This document shows, piece after piece, positions 34,884 through 46,478 of a stretch of 64,000 bases of DNA. Every line of letters starts with the position of its first letter. The first letter of the stretch is position 1. The notes under the pieces are model-generated. The model did no database searches and had not been told where the DNA came from. It was given only the letters and a program-made list of their open reading frames with translations. Made by a program: the position numbers and the translations under genes. The DNA is from Amborella trichopoda (taxonomy: Eukaryota > Streptophyta > Magnoliopsida > Amborellales > Amborellaceae). The stretch lies in the NCBI RefSeq assembly GCF_000471905.2, contig NW_006499973.1:2346880-2410879 (forward strand), written 5' to 3'.

Positions 34884-36175
34884 TGTTGGAAGGTATTTTT
34901 CATCAACATGGTTGAAAACCCCTAAGGGTCAATTTTTAGCTCAAACGGATGTTCTAAAAAGACGTTATAAGCGAAAGAGTGAAATAGGTGAAGCCACACG
35001 CTATTCCCGTGCAACCACCCTGCAACACTACACCATTAAAGGGACAGTCACGACCAGTGACTTTCAACGCTTATATCTTGACCGTTCCACATCGGATCGT
35101 GCTCAAATTTGGTGACCATGTTTGTCTAGTCAAGACGAGTGATTCGATATGTAGTATGCCTCATGACGATATCCAAGCACGAAAAAAAGCTAGAGAGAAA
35201 TTGCTGATCCGTGAAGAAAGCACAAGAAATTCAGCAACGTCGTGCCTCGTTAGAGCAGTCAGATTACACCACCCATGAACCCGATCGACGCGAGACCAAT
35301 TCCATTGAGGGCGTATGGTCTTGGGCCATATCTGACCCAAACCTCGTACATGACGGATGGTCGGATTTCACACATGAAGCCGACGAACAGATGGCAAATT
35401 CAGTCGTCGAAATCCTTAATTTCGATCAAAATTCTAAACTTGCAAAATCTTCGTTCGACCACAGAATCGGGTTGTGTTTGGTGCCCCGTGATCGAAGCAG
35501 CATGCTCAGTGTGATTCAACGAAGAAAACACATAAAAACATCAAGGAACGAACACACTATCGATCCAAAGTTTCAAGATCTACTCAAAGTTCAAGTCACA
35601 TGATTGTGCACTAAAGATTTGATCCATGGCTCAAAGTTGGTATCAAATTGATCGTCATGCCGAGCCCTACAAGAAAACAACCATCTTATGATCAACTGGG
35701 CATCAAAATGACCCCGGATCAGCCATACAAGAACATGCAAGTCCTAGGGCAACACAAGGACTGTTATGGAATCCACAACTTGTTAGGAAGGGGCAAATCT
35801 GCCATTTTGCACCTTATTTTCTAATTTCTTTTAAATCAATTTAATATTAATTTTCATCAATTAGGGTTACTTTTGATCATCCACATATGTTTGGGGAACA
35901 ATTCTATATATACGTACCAGCATTGTACGTAAAAAGAGATAGATGGATGTAGAGAGATAGAGAGGCTACAGAGGACAGACACACACAAGAGAGAGTTTTC
36001 ACTTAATATAAGTTTCTCCTTCTTACCATTGTGGTGTTACGTTTGAGAGAGAGAATGAGGTGAGAGAAACTTCTTGCCGGTACCCCTAGGGTTGAGGTAA
36101 ATCTTCCCTCTTATTTTCTTTTTCTTCTCTTCTCTCTCTCCCCCTCTACTTCGTCTGAGTTCCTCGTGGAGGCCA

Positions 36176-36206
36176 TGCACGACAGTGGCAGTGCACAGGT
36201 CGTGCA
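36176..36206 (+). repeat. Hairpin in A 3' LTR leader tract
   Basis: Perfect 8-bp arms TGCACGAC (36176-36183) and GTCGTGCA (36199-36206). Compared with the 5' LTR hairpin at 21983 the sequence has a small deletion and substitutions, yet a new perfect stem is present. Confidence 0.7.
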
Positions 36207-37095
36207 CGGTGATGGCAGTGCCACATGCAATTCTTCTCCCCCTTCTTCTCGTCTGAGTTTTTCTCCCAACGAGGTCTGTAGACTGTGCTGCCCTCCGTCG
36301 CCCATAGACGTAGCTATGATGTCTCGGTGAAGAACCCAGATAGCGACGCTTGTTTCCACCTATGCGAGGTCTTATCTTGCTTCACATCTAGCATAGACTG
36401 CGATACCTATTGCAGCCCGCTAGAGGTTTTGACAACACCCATCGCAGCCCACAAGCTTCCCCTGCGGGTCCGGTGCTCATCGTCATTCTCCCTACATCCC
36501 GCACCTATCTCCATGTGACCTAGGAGGAACCATCACCGCTTGGCTTGACAGGAGACAACGCCATCCGAAAGGGATGCGCCCTCTCTTTGCCGTCTTGCCC
36601 CTTTCTCTTCTCGCTTGACTGAATGTAGGCTTAGCTTAGGATCATCATGCCAACCTTAATGTTGAGTAGTATTGTCTCCGTGCTGGTCTTGTGAACCATG
36701 CTCGTCTTACTACCACTCCGAGTCGGTGATGCCTGACCATCATGCTAGCCTTGTCCCTCCTTCAAACTCTCTTCTCCTTTCTACCTTTCATCCAACCTTG
36801 TGCTTCATTGCCTTCTCATATGAATGTGCATTGCCCTAAGACAAGGGTGGGTCCCTCGACCCACCTGTCTTACTAATTAACCATAGAAGTGTTGTACAGA
36901 AAAACAGGAGGATTACAGGTCAAGGGAGGTGATTCTGAACCAGCTCAAGTAGCTGGGGGGGCTTTCTTCGTGATCTAAGAGGGCGCCAACGTGAGCCAGC
37001 CCAAGTAAGTCCCGAACCCACCTAAAATATCTCTCTCATTGGTTGGTATTCCTACCCTTGCCCTTGAGCAAGATTCCCAAAGGGAGATTTCAAAT

Positions 37096-37100
37096 CTCGA
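37096..37100 (+). repeat. Target-site duplication of element B, left copy
   Basis: CTCGA next to B's terminus; the right copy at 60749-60753 is CTTGG. The intact A 5' LTR reads 'caaatcctggg' at this point, so CTTGG fits the original target and CTCGA would be a mutated copy with two changes. Confidence 0.4.
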
Positions 37101-38302
37101 TCGTTAGGTGCCTCCATCTCGCCCTTTAAATCTGGATGATCGGGTGGCACATGTCTCGGGTTTCGAGGGACGACCTGGGATATTTTTGAGATCGTTCTCT
37201 CATAAACCTTATTCGAGAACGGGGGCAGGTGTTACCAACCTGTGCGAGAGGAATTTAAAGGTGGGTTCGAGACATACTCGGGTTGGCTCACGTGGGCACC
37301 CTCTTAGATCATGAAGAAAGACCCCCAGTAAGAAAGCTGGTTCGGAATCGCCTCCCTTGGCTTTTCTTCTTCTATTTTCTACAATCACATTGAGCATGTC
37401 GTCAGGATCATGTTGCAACAAATTTAACTTGATTTCGTGTCTAGATGAAGATTTTTTCGTCTTGAATTTTTGGCCGCAATCTTGAAATTCGGTGGTTGGA
37501 ATTTAAAGAAGATTTGATGCCTTCATGTGTGAAATCCAACCGTTCATTGTGCGCGAGGTTCGAACCAGACATAGCCTCGGACCTCAAACACATAATATAA
37601 TTAGTTTCGTGCCGATCAAGTATGCGAGCATCGTGATCTGGTTGCTCGAACGAGGCGTGTTGCTATTGAATTTTCTGCAACTTCCTTCATGGATCAACGA
37701 CTTTGATTTAGTTTTTCTCTCTACTCGAGCATCGTCACGAGGCGTACCGCATATCAAATTGTTCGTCTTGATGAGATGAACACGCTCTCAAAATTTGGGA
37801 GCGATCTGACTTGGAACGATTGAATTATAAGCCTTGAAAGTGACTTTCCATGAATGTAAAAGAAGCCACCTTTAATGGCGTTCTAATGGAGTGAGGCCAC
37901 ACGGGAATAGTGTACAACCTACCTCTTTTTAGTCTTTTCCCCATAACTTTGTCTTGATGTGCCTGATTAAGGTGAAATTTGACCCATAAGGATTTTCGAT
38001 CGTACCGGATCTAATGGAGGTAGTCTCACAACTGTTTGATGCACCAAAAGTATAGCTCCAGTTACAGGATCCATTTCAGAGTGCTAGAGACCGATTTTTT
38101 GAAAATTATTTCTTCGTGTTCACTGCCTTAGATATGTCTGATCGCGATGAAACTTGGCAGGTGGTCTTTGAAGTACTAATGAAGATCTTGACCAATTCTG
38201 GGGCCATTATGAGATTGTCAAGAATTTCCACTATTTTATAGGCTTTATTGACCTCACCTGCTTCCTATCGGGGACCAAGGTGCTGAAAAATACATTCAAA
38301 CA
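37101..38302 (-). mobile_element. Element B, 3' LTR
   Basis: Read on the minus strand it begins TGTTTGAATGTATTTTTCAGC at 38302 and ends GGCACCTAACGA at 37101, 1202 bp. It matches the B 5' LTR (59554-60748) over its full length, including a shared internal deletion at 'tgctcaatgtgattgtagaaaa' (near 37375-37395). That deletion removes the TATA box and the whole leader tract present in A, D, E and F. Confidence 0.9.
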
Positions 38303-39429
38303 GCTTGCCCCACCGTATGTTGTGCTTCAAGAGAAGAGAGAAGGACAATCATTTGGAAAATTTCCTTCGAATTTTACTTTTTTCTTCTTAGCCCCAAGAC
38401 CACGTGAACGCTGAGGAGATTCTCGTAATGATGTAACTAGGCTGCTCAGACGTAAGGATGCAATGTTCACGGGTCCGTCCATGGAGACTTTTAGGGCGGG
38501 GAAGAGACTTTTTTGTCGAAGTCTTCACCCTCGTGCGAACTGTTGGTGATTCTGAAGCTGAGGATTTTGTATGGACCTCGTCAACCAGAATCAGGCGCGT
38601 CTGACAATTGAGTGCCGTGAGGAGGGGCATCATTCCCATTTGGTCTGGGTTAGTTGGTTTGCTTTAGTAGGCAATGTTTGCTGCTACACCAAGTTTGCTT
38701 TTGACTTTTAGAGTACCACTATGGGTCTCATCTACCGAGTCCAGTCGGGGGCAGGTTCTATTAGCCGATCCCAAAGGTTTGGTCGTGCCGGCTAGATGAG
38801 CTGACGTCTCTGGCAGGTTCTCCCCTGGCTTTGTTAGCTTCTTGCCTTTGTAGTGTTTGTTTTTAGAGTATGTTTGTGACCTTGTGGGAATAATGTCCTT
38901 ACTCATGAGACTTGTCTTATCGTCTTGGTGAGTCTTCTATCTTTCGAGTCCTTTTGCAACTTGACTCAGACTGTCGAAATCTTTTCCTCGAAGCTTATAT
39001 TTTTTGATTCCTGGCATTGTGCCACCATGGATTTTATTCTTTTGAGTGAGGACTAAAGCCGCCTATTGAGACGAGTGCTGCATCAACCTGTTTATTGGTC
39101 CAAGCGACTTTTATAGATTTTCGCTCGAACTTGGGAAGCGGCGCTATAGAGACAATTTTCGTCAACTTCTTTCTATTTTGGGCCTCTTTTACCCATGAAA
39201 TTTTGGCCATGTCCACCCTTTTCATCCATTTTTACTCACGATGCCCTTTCGGGTTTTCACCGTGCCCATGTTTTTATTCACGAAACCCTTTTACTCATGG
39301 TTTTATGACCATGCCCGTCTGTCATTTTTACTCATAGTGTTCCCTTGTTAAGGTATACACCATGCCTGTTATTTCACCATTTTTTTGTGAAGGTGTGTTT
39401 AAGGTCTTTCCTTCGGGACCTGTGTGAAA
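38303..39429 (-). mobile_element. Element B 3' UTR next to the 3' LTR
   Basis: The polypurine tract is CGGTGGGGCAAGC on the minus strand at 38303-38315, adjoining the LTR. Further in, the sequence matches E (6789-7359) and the A 3' UTR around 33600-33860. I see no gene. Confidence 0.7.
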
Positions 39430-40430
39430 CAGTTTAACGTCATGTGACCAGGACATACACTATTGTTTAAGGTCATACAGTTGGATCGTGATGGTGACAA
39501 ATGGCAGTCCATGAAGGCCATGGAGTGAGTATGGTGGCGGTTTGACTCACTTGGGGAAATGGCATTAGGCTACTTATGAGGGATAGTGTATGGGGTGTGA
39601 GTGGATGATGGTGACCACTAACTTACAACGAATATAGGTGGCAGGATAGTTCCCCGTTTTGTGAGACCTGTGAGACTCACTGGGGGGTTATGAAGGTGGC
39701 GTGCGCACACTAGCAAAGTAGGTTATGGAAGGCGTGCGTGAAGGCGCACGTAAAGGTGTGTGCGCATATGTGAGGGCAAGATTTTTTAAAGGTCATCGCT
39801 TATGGACCTATGCAAAGCAGTTTATTGTCATCCAGGCAAGACGTATACTATGGTTTAAGGTCATACATCTGGACCGTGGTTATGCAATTTAAAGTCATAC
39901 AACTAGGACTGTGCAGTTTAAGGTCGTGCAACTAGACCTCTGTTATAGTTTAAGGTCATATAGTTTGGACCATGGTGCTGAGCCTTTTATCGTCATGCGG
40001 CTAGGACGTAAACTATGGTTTAAGGTCATACAGTTGGACCGTGGTTATGCAGTTTAAAGTCATACACCTAGAACCGTGTAGTTTAAGGTCGTGCAACTAG
40101 ACCTCTGCTACAGTTTAAGGTCATATAGTTTGGACCGTGGTGCTGAGCCCTTTATCGTCATGCGGCTAAGACGTAGACTATGATCTAAGATCATACAACT
40201 AGACCGTGGTTATGGATTTTAAAGTCATACAACTAGGACCGTGAGTTTAAGGTCGTGCAACTAGACCTCCGCTACAATTTAAGGTCATATAGTTTGGACC
40301 ATGGTTGTTCAGTTTTGAGTCATACAACTAGGACCGTGCTGTTTAAGGTCACGCAACTAGACCTCCGCTACAGTTTGAGGTCATATAGTTTGGACCATGC
40401 AGTTTAGGGTCGTGCATCTAGACCATTGTG
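39430..40430 (-). repeat. Minisatellite with 165-bp higher-order unit in B 3' UTR
   Basis: Basic units of about 35 bp ('taaggtcatacagttggaccgtgg' on the plus strand) are organised in a 165-bp super-unit: the word 'tggtttaagg' or its variant starts at 39851, 40016 and 40181. It is the reverse complement of the A repeat at 31998-33590. Confidence 0.85.
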
Positions 40431-41280
40431 TGGTTCACCATGTAGGTGAAGCTCCATTGGGAATAAGTTTATGGATGGCAATCCAACTCCTTGGGGATAA
40501 AATGGTTAAGGCCATACACAAGCTGAGGGCTCAGATGGAAATGGTGACCTAACATAAGTGGACTTCATTAGGGCTTAGGGGGGTAAGCGTACTCCCTGGG
40601 GTGAAAGATGGGACTCTATGGAGAATAAGTAACCCAACTTCCTGGGGCTAATATAGGGATTAATCACTTGGTATGAAGCAGACCCATTAGGGATTGATAG
40701 GATAAGAATGACCTTAACTCCAGTAGGGTTAATGGGCTGTAGTATAGGTGTGACTCTTATTGGGGGATGAGGGACAGATCTTGACTCCATTAGGGAGGTC
40801 ATAGTTTGGGTGCAACGGCTCAAGTGCAACATTATTGGGGATGCACATCAGGGCTTGGGTACTACTCCACTGGGGATAGTGGTAGGGCACACTGGACTTC
40901 AGCCAGGAGTAGGTGACAATAGGCTACTTGCGAGTATTCAACCGACGCTGAGTTCTCAAAAATACAACTGGCGCTGGGTTGTTAAAAACTTAGCTGGCGC
41001 TATGAATGACCTATAACATTGTTTGAACACAACTGGTGCTAAGTTAACTGGTATTAGGGTTGTTTGGAAACTCACCCGGCGCCAAGTCGACCGACACTAG
41101 GGTTATGCACCCGGCGCTAGGCATTCGTCGTTAGGATTGTTTCAAACTCACCCAGTATTGGGCATGGACCGATGATTTTTACCTCGAGCCTCGAGCTAAA
41201 GCCTGACCCATCTCATCGTCGTTTGGTTTCCCTTAGACGTGACTGGAATTCCTAGTTTGTGAGGGGCATTTGAGGGCAGT
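40431..41280 (-). mobile_element. B 3' UTR with degenerate repeats
   Basis: Non-coding. The first half repeats short phrases around 'ccattagggattga' and 'cactggggat'; the second half (40880-41200) has units with 'ccggcgctgggtt' and 'cgacactagggtt'. It corresponds to the A interval 31560-32880 only in parts. Confidence 0.5.
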
Positions 41281-42080
41281 GTAGTCTATATATGGGGGTA
41301 AAATCCCGTTTTCTTTCATTTTTCACCAAGGGTAGAAAAACTTGAGCAAAAGTTTTCTTTAACAGTGAAGAGAGGGTGCTCGGTTGAATTTCCAGAAAGC
41401 AATGGGACTCCAACAAAGGTTCTGCAGGGAAGGTTATCGGCAATCAGTGGGATTCCAGCAAAGGTTTTGCATGGAAGACCTTTAGCGAGCAAACTATGCC
41501 AAGAATTGGGTGAAGTTGCAGAGGAAGGAGCGAGAAAAGAAAGTTCTCCGAGAGTTTTTTCGGGAAACAACGAGATTCTAGTAGCAGTCTTTTTCTGGTA
41601 AAAAAGGCGGGAAGTGGAACAGTGAGCATTTCCACACGTCTTGGGAGTTTTTCGGGGATTTCTAAGGTTCCCCGGTGATGTTCTGGGAATGTCTAGGCCA
41701 AAAACATAGGTGGGAAAATTTTTCCAGTGGGTTTTTCGGCCGCGTAGGGGAACTTTTGGGAGGAGACAAACGGTCAAAGGAGGTAGGCCGTACTGTTGCA
41801 GGAGGTGAACCATCATGGGGAAGTGTACGGATACGGGAGATGTTGTGATGGTTGGTCTTCAGAAATCGTGCGACTATTAAATAGGTGCAAAAACTTATGC
41901 TTTAAAAAATGAGAAGTCTTGGGAAGCGAACAGTCCCAACAGAGCCGGCGTTAAAAGAAGTGTAGCTTGCGCTGAGACAACTGGCACTGATGATTTGGAG
42001 TGCTAACACAACCGGCACTGACCCTCAAGAAAAGCAATCGGCGCTAGGGGCTGGAGCACAACCGACGTTGGCCTTTGAAG
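41281..42080 (+). repeat. Region X: direct repeat copy 1, antisense promoter region
   Basis: About 800 bp that recur at 46500-47480 in the same orientation: shared blocks include 'gggattccagcaaaggttttgcat', 'ggtgaagttgcagag' and 'aggccaaaaaca'. The two copies flank the RT-integrase block of B. X starts with a TATA box and ends in 'ccggcactga' units. A has one counterpart in its 3' UTR (31000-31530, opposite strand). Confidence 0.75.
41287..41294 (+). promoter_or_regulatory. Antisense TATA box in B 3' UTR
   Basis: TATATATG followed by GGGGTAAAATCCCG, on the strand opposite to B's genes and pointing toward the PMD gene. The position and flanks match the antisense TATA motif of A at 31522. Confidence 0.5.
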
Positions 42081-42857
42081 GACACAGTCGACACTCATCA
42101 GAACGTGTGGCTTTCCATAATGCGGAGAGTCACATTCGCATGTGGCAGTAAGCCACGTGTAGGATTTGCGACGCTTGGTGATGAGCTACGTATGGCGGTG
42201 TTCATGGGCCGGAAAAAAGTGGTGAATGATGATAAGGCATGGCTTGGGGTACCTGTTGGAAGCTAAATCCTCCAAGACAACAGTGAGGTCCATGTTGTTC
42301 TATGAAAGGACATCCACTGTGAATAGAGTATGCTTTCCGGCATAGGATAGTCCCTTGCCAAGGCAACCCACCTTGTATGTTTGATATACAGGTCGAATGA
42401 ATCCTACGTCGTATGTTTAATATACACATCAGATGAGGTATCTGGCTTTTATGTTTGACATACACGTAAGATGGACTGACGCTAACTTCTTGGAGTGGCT
42501 CTGTTTTGTCTTATGGAGTGTAACCATCCTCTTACTCATCAGATGAATTAAAGCTAACTTCTCCAAGTGGTTTCACTTATTCTTCATGAGGAGGGCATTT
42601 CTTTCTTGGGTTTGCTTCTTCCTCATGGGGCAGGCATTTGTTTTGGCTTGTAACTGTCCTTTTATCCTCCGATGTAAGAGCGAAAGTACAAGTTTTTGTT
42701 TATAACCGTCCTCCCATCCTCAATGCAAGAGACTTGTAACCTCCCTAATGGGCTTCTTGTAACTTGTAACTCGTTTTTACTGCAATAAAAAGGGTTAGAA
42801 TTTTTTTTGGACTATCCTGCTTATTTCCGCGTTGAGTTCCTTTCTTTTGAATACTTA
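42081..42857 (-). mobile_element. B 3' UTR adjoining integrase
   Basis: Non-coding, aligned in reverse with A 30143-30760 ('gaggataaaaggacagttacaagcc' near 42650-42680; 'ttgatatacaggtcgaatga' type blocks near 42380-42460). On the plus strand an AATAAA occurs at 42784-42789, which could end an antisense transcript from the X promoter. Confidence 0.6.
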
Positions 42858-44300
42858 TCAGGGATAATACTTTTTTAAGTAACATCCATTGATATGGGGC
42901 ATCGCCTCCTCTCCATCAGGATGTTTCAGTATGTAGGGTCCTTTGAGCGAGACCTTTTTTACTATAAAGGGACCTTCCCACTTAGGCTTAAACTTCCATT
43001 TATGCCGGCCATGCATAACTATAGGCCTTTTGATAGCTAGAAACAGATCACCACGGGTGAATGAGCAGACTTTGACAGACTTGTTGAAAGTCCTCTTCAT
43101 TCTTCCTTGGTTGAGTTCAAGGCTTTGCTGAGCCTCTAACCTCTTTCCATCGAGTTCATCTAATTCTTGATACCAGAGCTTGACTCTTTCATCTTCCATT
43201 TTTCCTCGGTGAATAGCGACTCACAGTGAAGGGATTTGTATTTCAATAGGTAAAACCGCTTCACCCCTATTGACTAGAGAATAAGGAGTGGAATCAGTAG
43301 CATTTTGTGTAGTAATACGATAAGCCTATAGTGCTTCAGGAAGCTTCTCATGCCAATTCTTCCTTGTTTTTTTATACTGACTTTCTTAAGATGTTGCACA
43401 GAGTCTTATTGAAAACCTCGACTAATCCATTCGCATGAGGGTAGTACATAGTCGAGTACCTCCATTCGAAACTGAACTGCTTAACTAAGCGATCAATATG
43501 ATGACTCCTAAATTGAGGGCCATTGTCAGATATAATCCGGTCGGGCACTCCGAAGCGGTATATGATATGACGTTGAATGAAGTAGGCCACTGCTAGCCCA
43601 AGAACCTGCTTAAGGGGAACCGCTTCAGCCCACTAAGAGAAATAATCTGTTCCAGCTAGGATAAAAACATGGCCCATTGCGGAAGGGGGGTCAATAGGTC
43701 CTACGATGTCCATTCCCCATTGTGAGAAGGGCCATGATGCAACCGTAGGGTGTAAAGGCTTTGAAGGTTGGTGAACCAAGCTGAAATGTATTTGGTATAC
43801 TTGGCACTTTTTAGTGTAGCTTAAGGAATTGGTAATCATGAAAGGCCAATAGTATCCCAACCTGCATATTCATTCATAGAGTTTAGGACTGGATTGGTGT
43901 AATCCACAAATGTCTAAGTGGACTTCTTCTAACACCTTATTTTCTTCTTGCACGTCTACACATCTAAGAAGGATGCCATCAAATGACCATCTGAAAAAAA
44001 GTATCTCCTTCAAGAAGGGTATACTTGGTACATGTTCGACGTATGCTGTTGCGTTCGACACGATCTTCCAGGAGCCTGCCATTGTTTAGGAAACTGGTAA
44101 TGGGCTCTTTCCAATCTTCGACATGCTCAATTTCTGCGCATATCGGGTCAAATAATTGTGGTTCTTGGTTTCGACGCTTAACTCCTTGACTCTGTGATAT
44201 TTCTTGTTCAGTCTTGATTACTTCTTTGGCTAATTGAAGTGCTGTAAATGGATAAGGAGGACACTAGGGGAAGATATTTGTCTCGTCATCTGCATCGATC
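42858..44300 (-). pseudogene. pol: Integrase of element B
   Basis: Same enzyme as in A, on the minus strand, with three or more frame breaks. N-domain: 'EEVHLDICGLHQSSPKLYE' then a stop, then 'MGYYWPFMITNSLSYTKKC', where the last zinc Cys is replaced (CQVYQ). Core: 'WGMDIVGPIDPPSAMGHVF' (about 43720), 'RIISDNGPQFRSHHIDRLV' (about 43540) and 'YYPHANGLVEVFNKTLC' (about 43430). All three acidic catalytic positions (D, D, E) are therefore still readable. C-terminal module: 'HKWKFKPKWEGPFIVKKV' and 'GCYLKKYYP', ending at 42858. It follows RNase H directly, as expected for gypsy-type pol order. Confidence 0.92.
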
Positions 44301-44311
44301 TCGGTTCTTAG

Positions 44312-46478
44312 TTAGATGTGTCTCCATTCCGCCATCCAAACAAGTGTGGGTCCTGATGAGGACAACTGAGTTGTAGCGCTGAGTTTTGCAAGTGCATCAG
44401 CCTGTGAATTTTGCCTCCTAGGGATGTGACTCAGGGATACGTCCATGAACCGGGCCATATACGATTTTGCAGTATCGTGATAAGGTTTGAGAGTGTCTTT
44501 TCTCACATCATAGATCCCTTTTAGTTGTCAGATAACCAACTCAGAGTCACCATAGATCTTAAGTTGCTCCAAGTCAAAATCAAAGGCTATCTCCAGTCCG
44601 ATTATGAGGGCCTTATATTCTGCCTCATTATGAGAACCGGCTTGAGCGAGAGAGAAAGAAAGTGGCAATACTCCTCCTCTCAGAGTCAAGAATACTATTC
44701 CAGTGCCTCCTCGATCTGATTGGAAGGCTCCGTCAAAGTACAATTCCTACACAAGAGCAAGGTCAGCACAAAATACTTCTTCATCAGGGAGGTCGCTTGA
44801 TAGAGGAGATTCTGCTGGTAAGGCCCTTGATGGGCTTCTTTGAGAGATACGTGATGTCGAACTCCATCAGTAATAATTCCCACTTAGCAAGGTGCCCCGA
44901 CAAGCATGGGTGTGTCATGAGAAACTTTATAGAATCAGCTTTTGAGATAAGTTTCACTTCATGGCCAAGCAAGTAACGATGGAGTTTTTGTACTTTGACG
45001 ATCAGGGCCAGTCACATCATTTCTATCAGTGAATAATTCTTCTCGGACCCTTGCATCCTGCAGGTGAGGTAATATATCACAGTCTCTTTTCCCTCTTCAT
45101 TGTTTTGTGCCAACAATGCTCCGAGTGACTCGTCTAAAGCAGTCTCGTATAGAATGACGGGTTTTCCCATTACTGGTGTAGAGAGCACTGGAGGATTGAG
45201 TAAATAATGCTTGATGTCATAGAGGGCTTCCTGACATGCTTCATCCCAGATGAATGGGGTATCTTTTTTCAACAGGTGTGTAAAGGGTTTACAGCGACTT
45301 GAGAAGTTAGAGATGAACTTGCAAATGTATGCCAGCTTCCCTTGAAGGGAGGGCAGTTCTGGAAGTGTAGTTGGTGATAGCATTTTTGGGATTTCCTTGA
45401 TCTTGACTGACCCAACTTCAAGCCCTCGATGTCTAATGATGAACCCTAAGAATTTTTGGAGTGCACACCAAAAGCTCATTTTAGCGGGGTTCATTTTTAG
45501 CTGATGAAGGCGCAACCACTTGAACACCATTTCAAGGTCACTCATGTGAGCATCTTTCTCTTTAAATTTTACCACCACGTCATCCACATAACACTCCACC
45601 TCTTTTTACATCATGTCTTTGAAAATGGTGGTCATTTCTCTCTAGTATGTGGCGCCAGCCTTCTTTAATCCAAAAGGCATCATTGTGTAACAGAAGAACC
45701 CTTTTGGAGTTAAGAATGCAGTGGCCTCTTCATCTTCGGGAGCGATCCTTATCTGATTATACCCAGAGTATCCTTTCATGAAGGAAAATATTTGATAGTG
45801 AGTAGTAAAGTCGATGAGCATCTCAGTGAATGGCAACGAGAAATCATCGTTGGGACAGGCGGTATTCAAATCACGAAAGTAAATACCCACCCTGATTTGA
45901 CCATTCTTCTTCTTGATCAGAACGAAATTTGCTAGGCATTTCAGGTATTTGACTTCACGGATGAAACCAGCGTGTCTAAGATTGGTTATCTCGACGTTTA
46001 TCTACATTTCAAGGTCAGGTTTGACGGTCAGATCAATGCCGAGGCAGTGAACAACGACTTGAGGGTCTAAACCAGGAATCTCATGGTAGTGTCAAGCAAA
46101 GACGTATCGATTTGCTTTCATGAAGGTAGTGAAATCTTCTTTCCCTTCTGGAGACATATTCACTGAAATGAAAGGTTTTGCTTCGTCTTCAAGATTTATT
46201 TCCTTGAATTCCTCAGTTGTAGCCTGACCACCTTCTTCCCATTCTTCTGGGGCTTCTTGCATCTCTTCGTTGTTGTTCTCAGAGGCCTTTTCGTTTACTT
46301 CATGAGTGGAGACCCATGACCTTGACATATTTGCCTCTAATAGGGCTTCAGGGGAGGTCATGTTTCCCTTCTTTTTCTCAAACCGAGCGATGGAAAGGTC
46401 AACCTCAAATGTGGCAAACATGTCAAGTTGGAGAAATTTGCCTTGAAAGTTAGAGGGAAAGTGGAGAAAACATGTCAA
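44312..46478 (-). pseudogene. pol: Reverse transcriptase and dual RNase H of element B
   Basis: The best preserved pol block. From 46478: a Glu-rich lead-in ('EEMQEAPEEWEEGGQATTEE') ending in 'MKANRYVFA', then RT fingers 'AGFIREVKYLKCLANFVLIK' (about 45970), 'SFMKGYSGYNQIRIAPEDEE', 'GFFCYTMMPFGLKKAGATY', and the intact catalytic box YVDD at 45579-45590. The connection and first RNase H follow in 45599-45012 ('ALYDIKHYLLNPPVLSTPVM', 'LDESLGALLAQ'). The second, archaeal-like RNase H is at 44743-44312: 'MYFDGAFQSDRGGTGIVFL', 'SHNEAEYKALIIGLEI', 'GDSELVI', and 'HIPRRQNSQADALAKLSA'. Two RNase H domains in a row are the hallmark of the plant Tat lineage. Stops near 46000, 45640 and 44520 inactivate it. 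Confidence 0.93.

Larger units (their letters stand above)
34884..37100 (+). mobile_element. Element A, 3' LTR, first part
   Basis: It repeats the 5' LTR from TGTTGGAAGG, minus the 264-bp CATG-flanked deletion after 'tcaacatg', through the TATA box (35905-35912) and leader tract to 'gagatttcaaatct'. At 37100 it is broken by the inverted terminus of element B. The missing last 72 bp are found at 60749-60820, on the far side of B. Confidence 0.9.

Noticed and set aside
37101-38302. Solo LTR of an independent short-LTR family
   Set aside because: Its partner with the same deletion joint is at 59554-60748, with primer site and gag next to it, so it is the 3' LTR of B.
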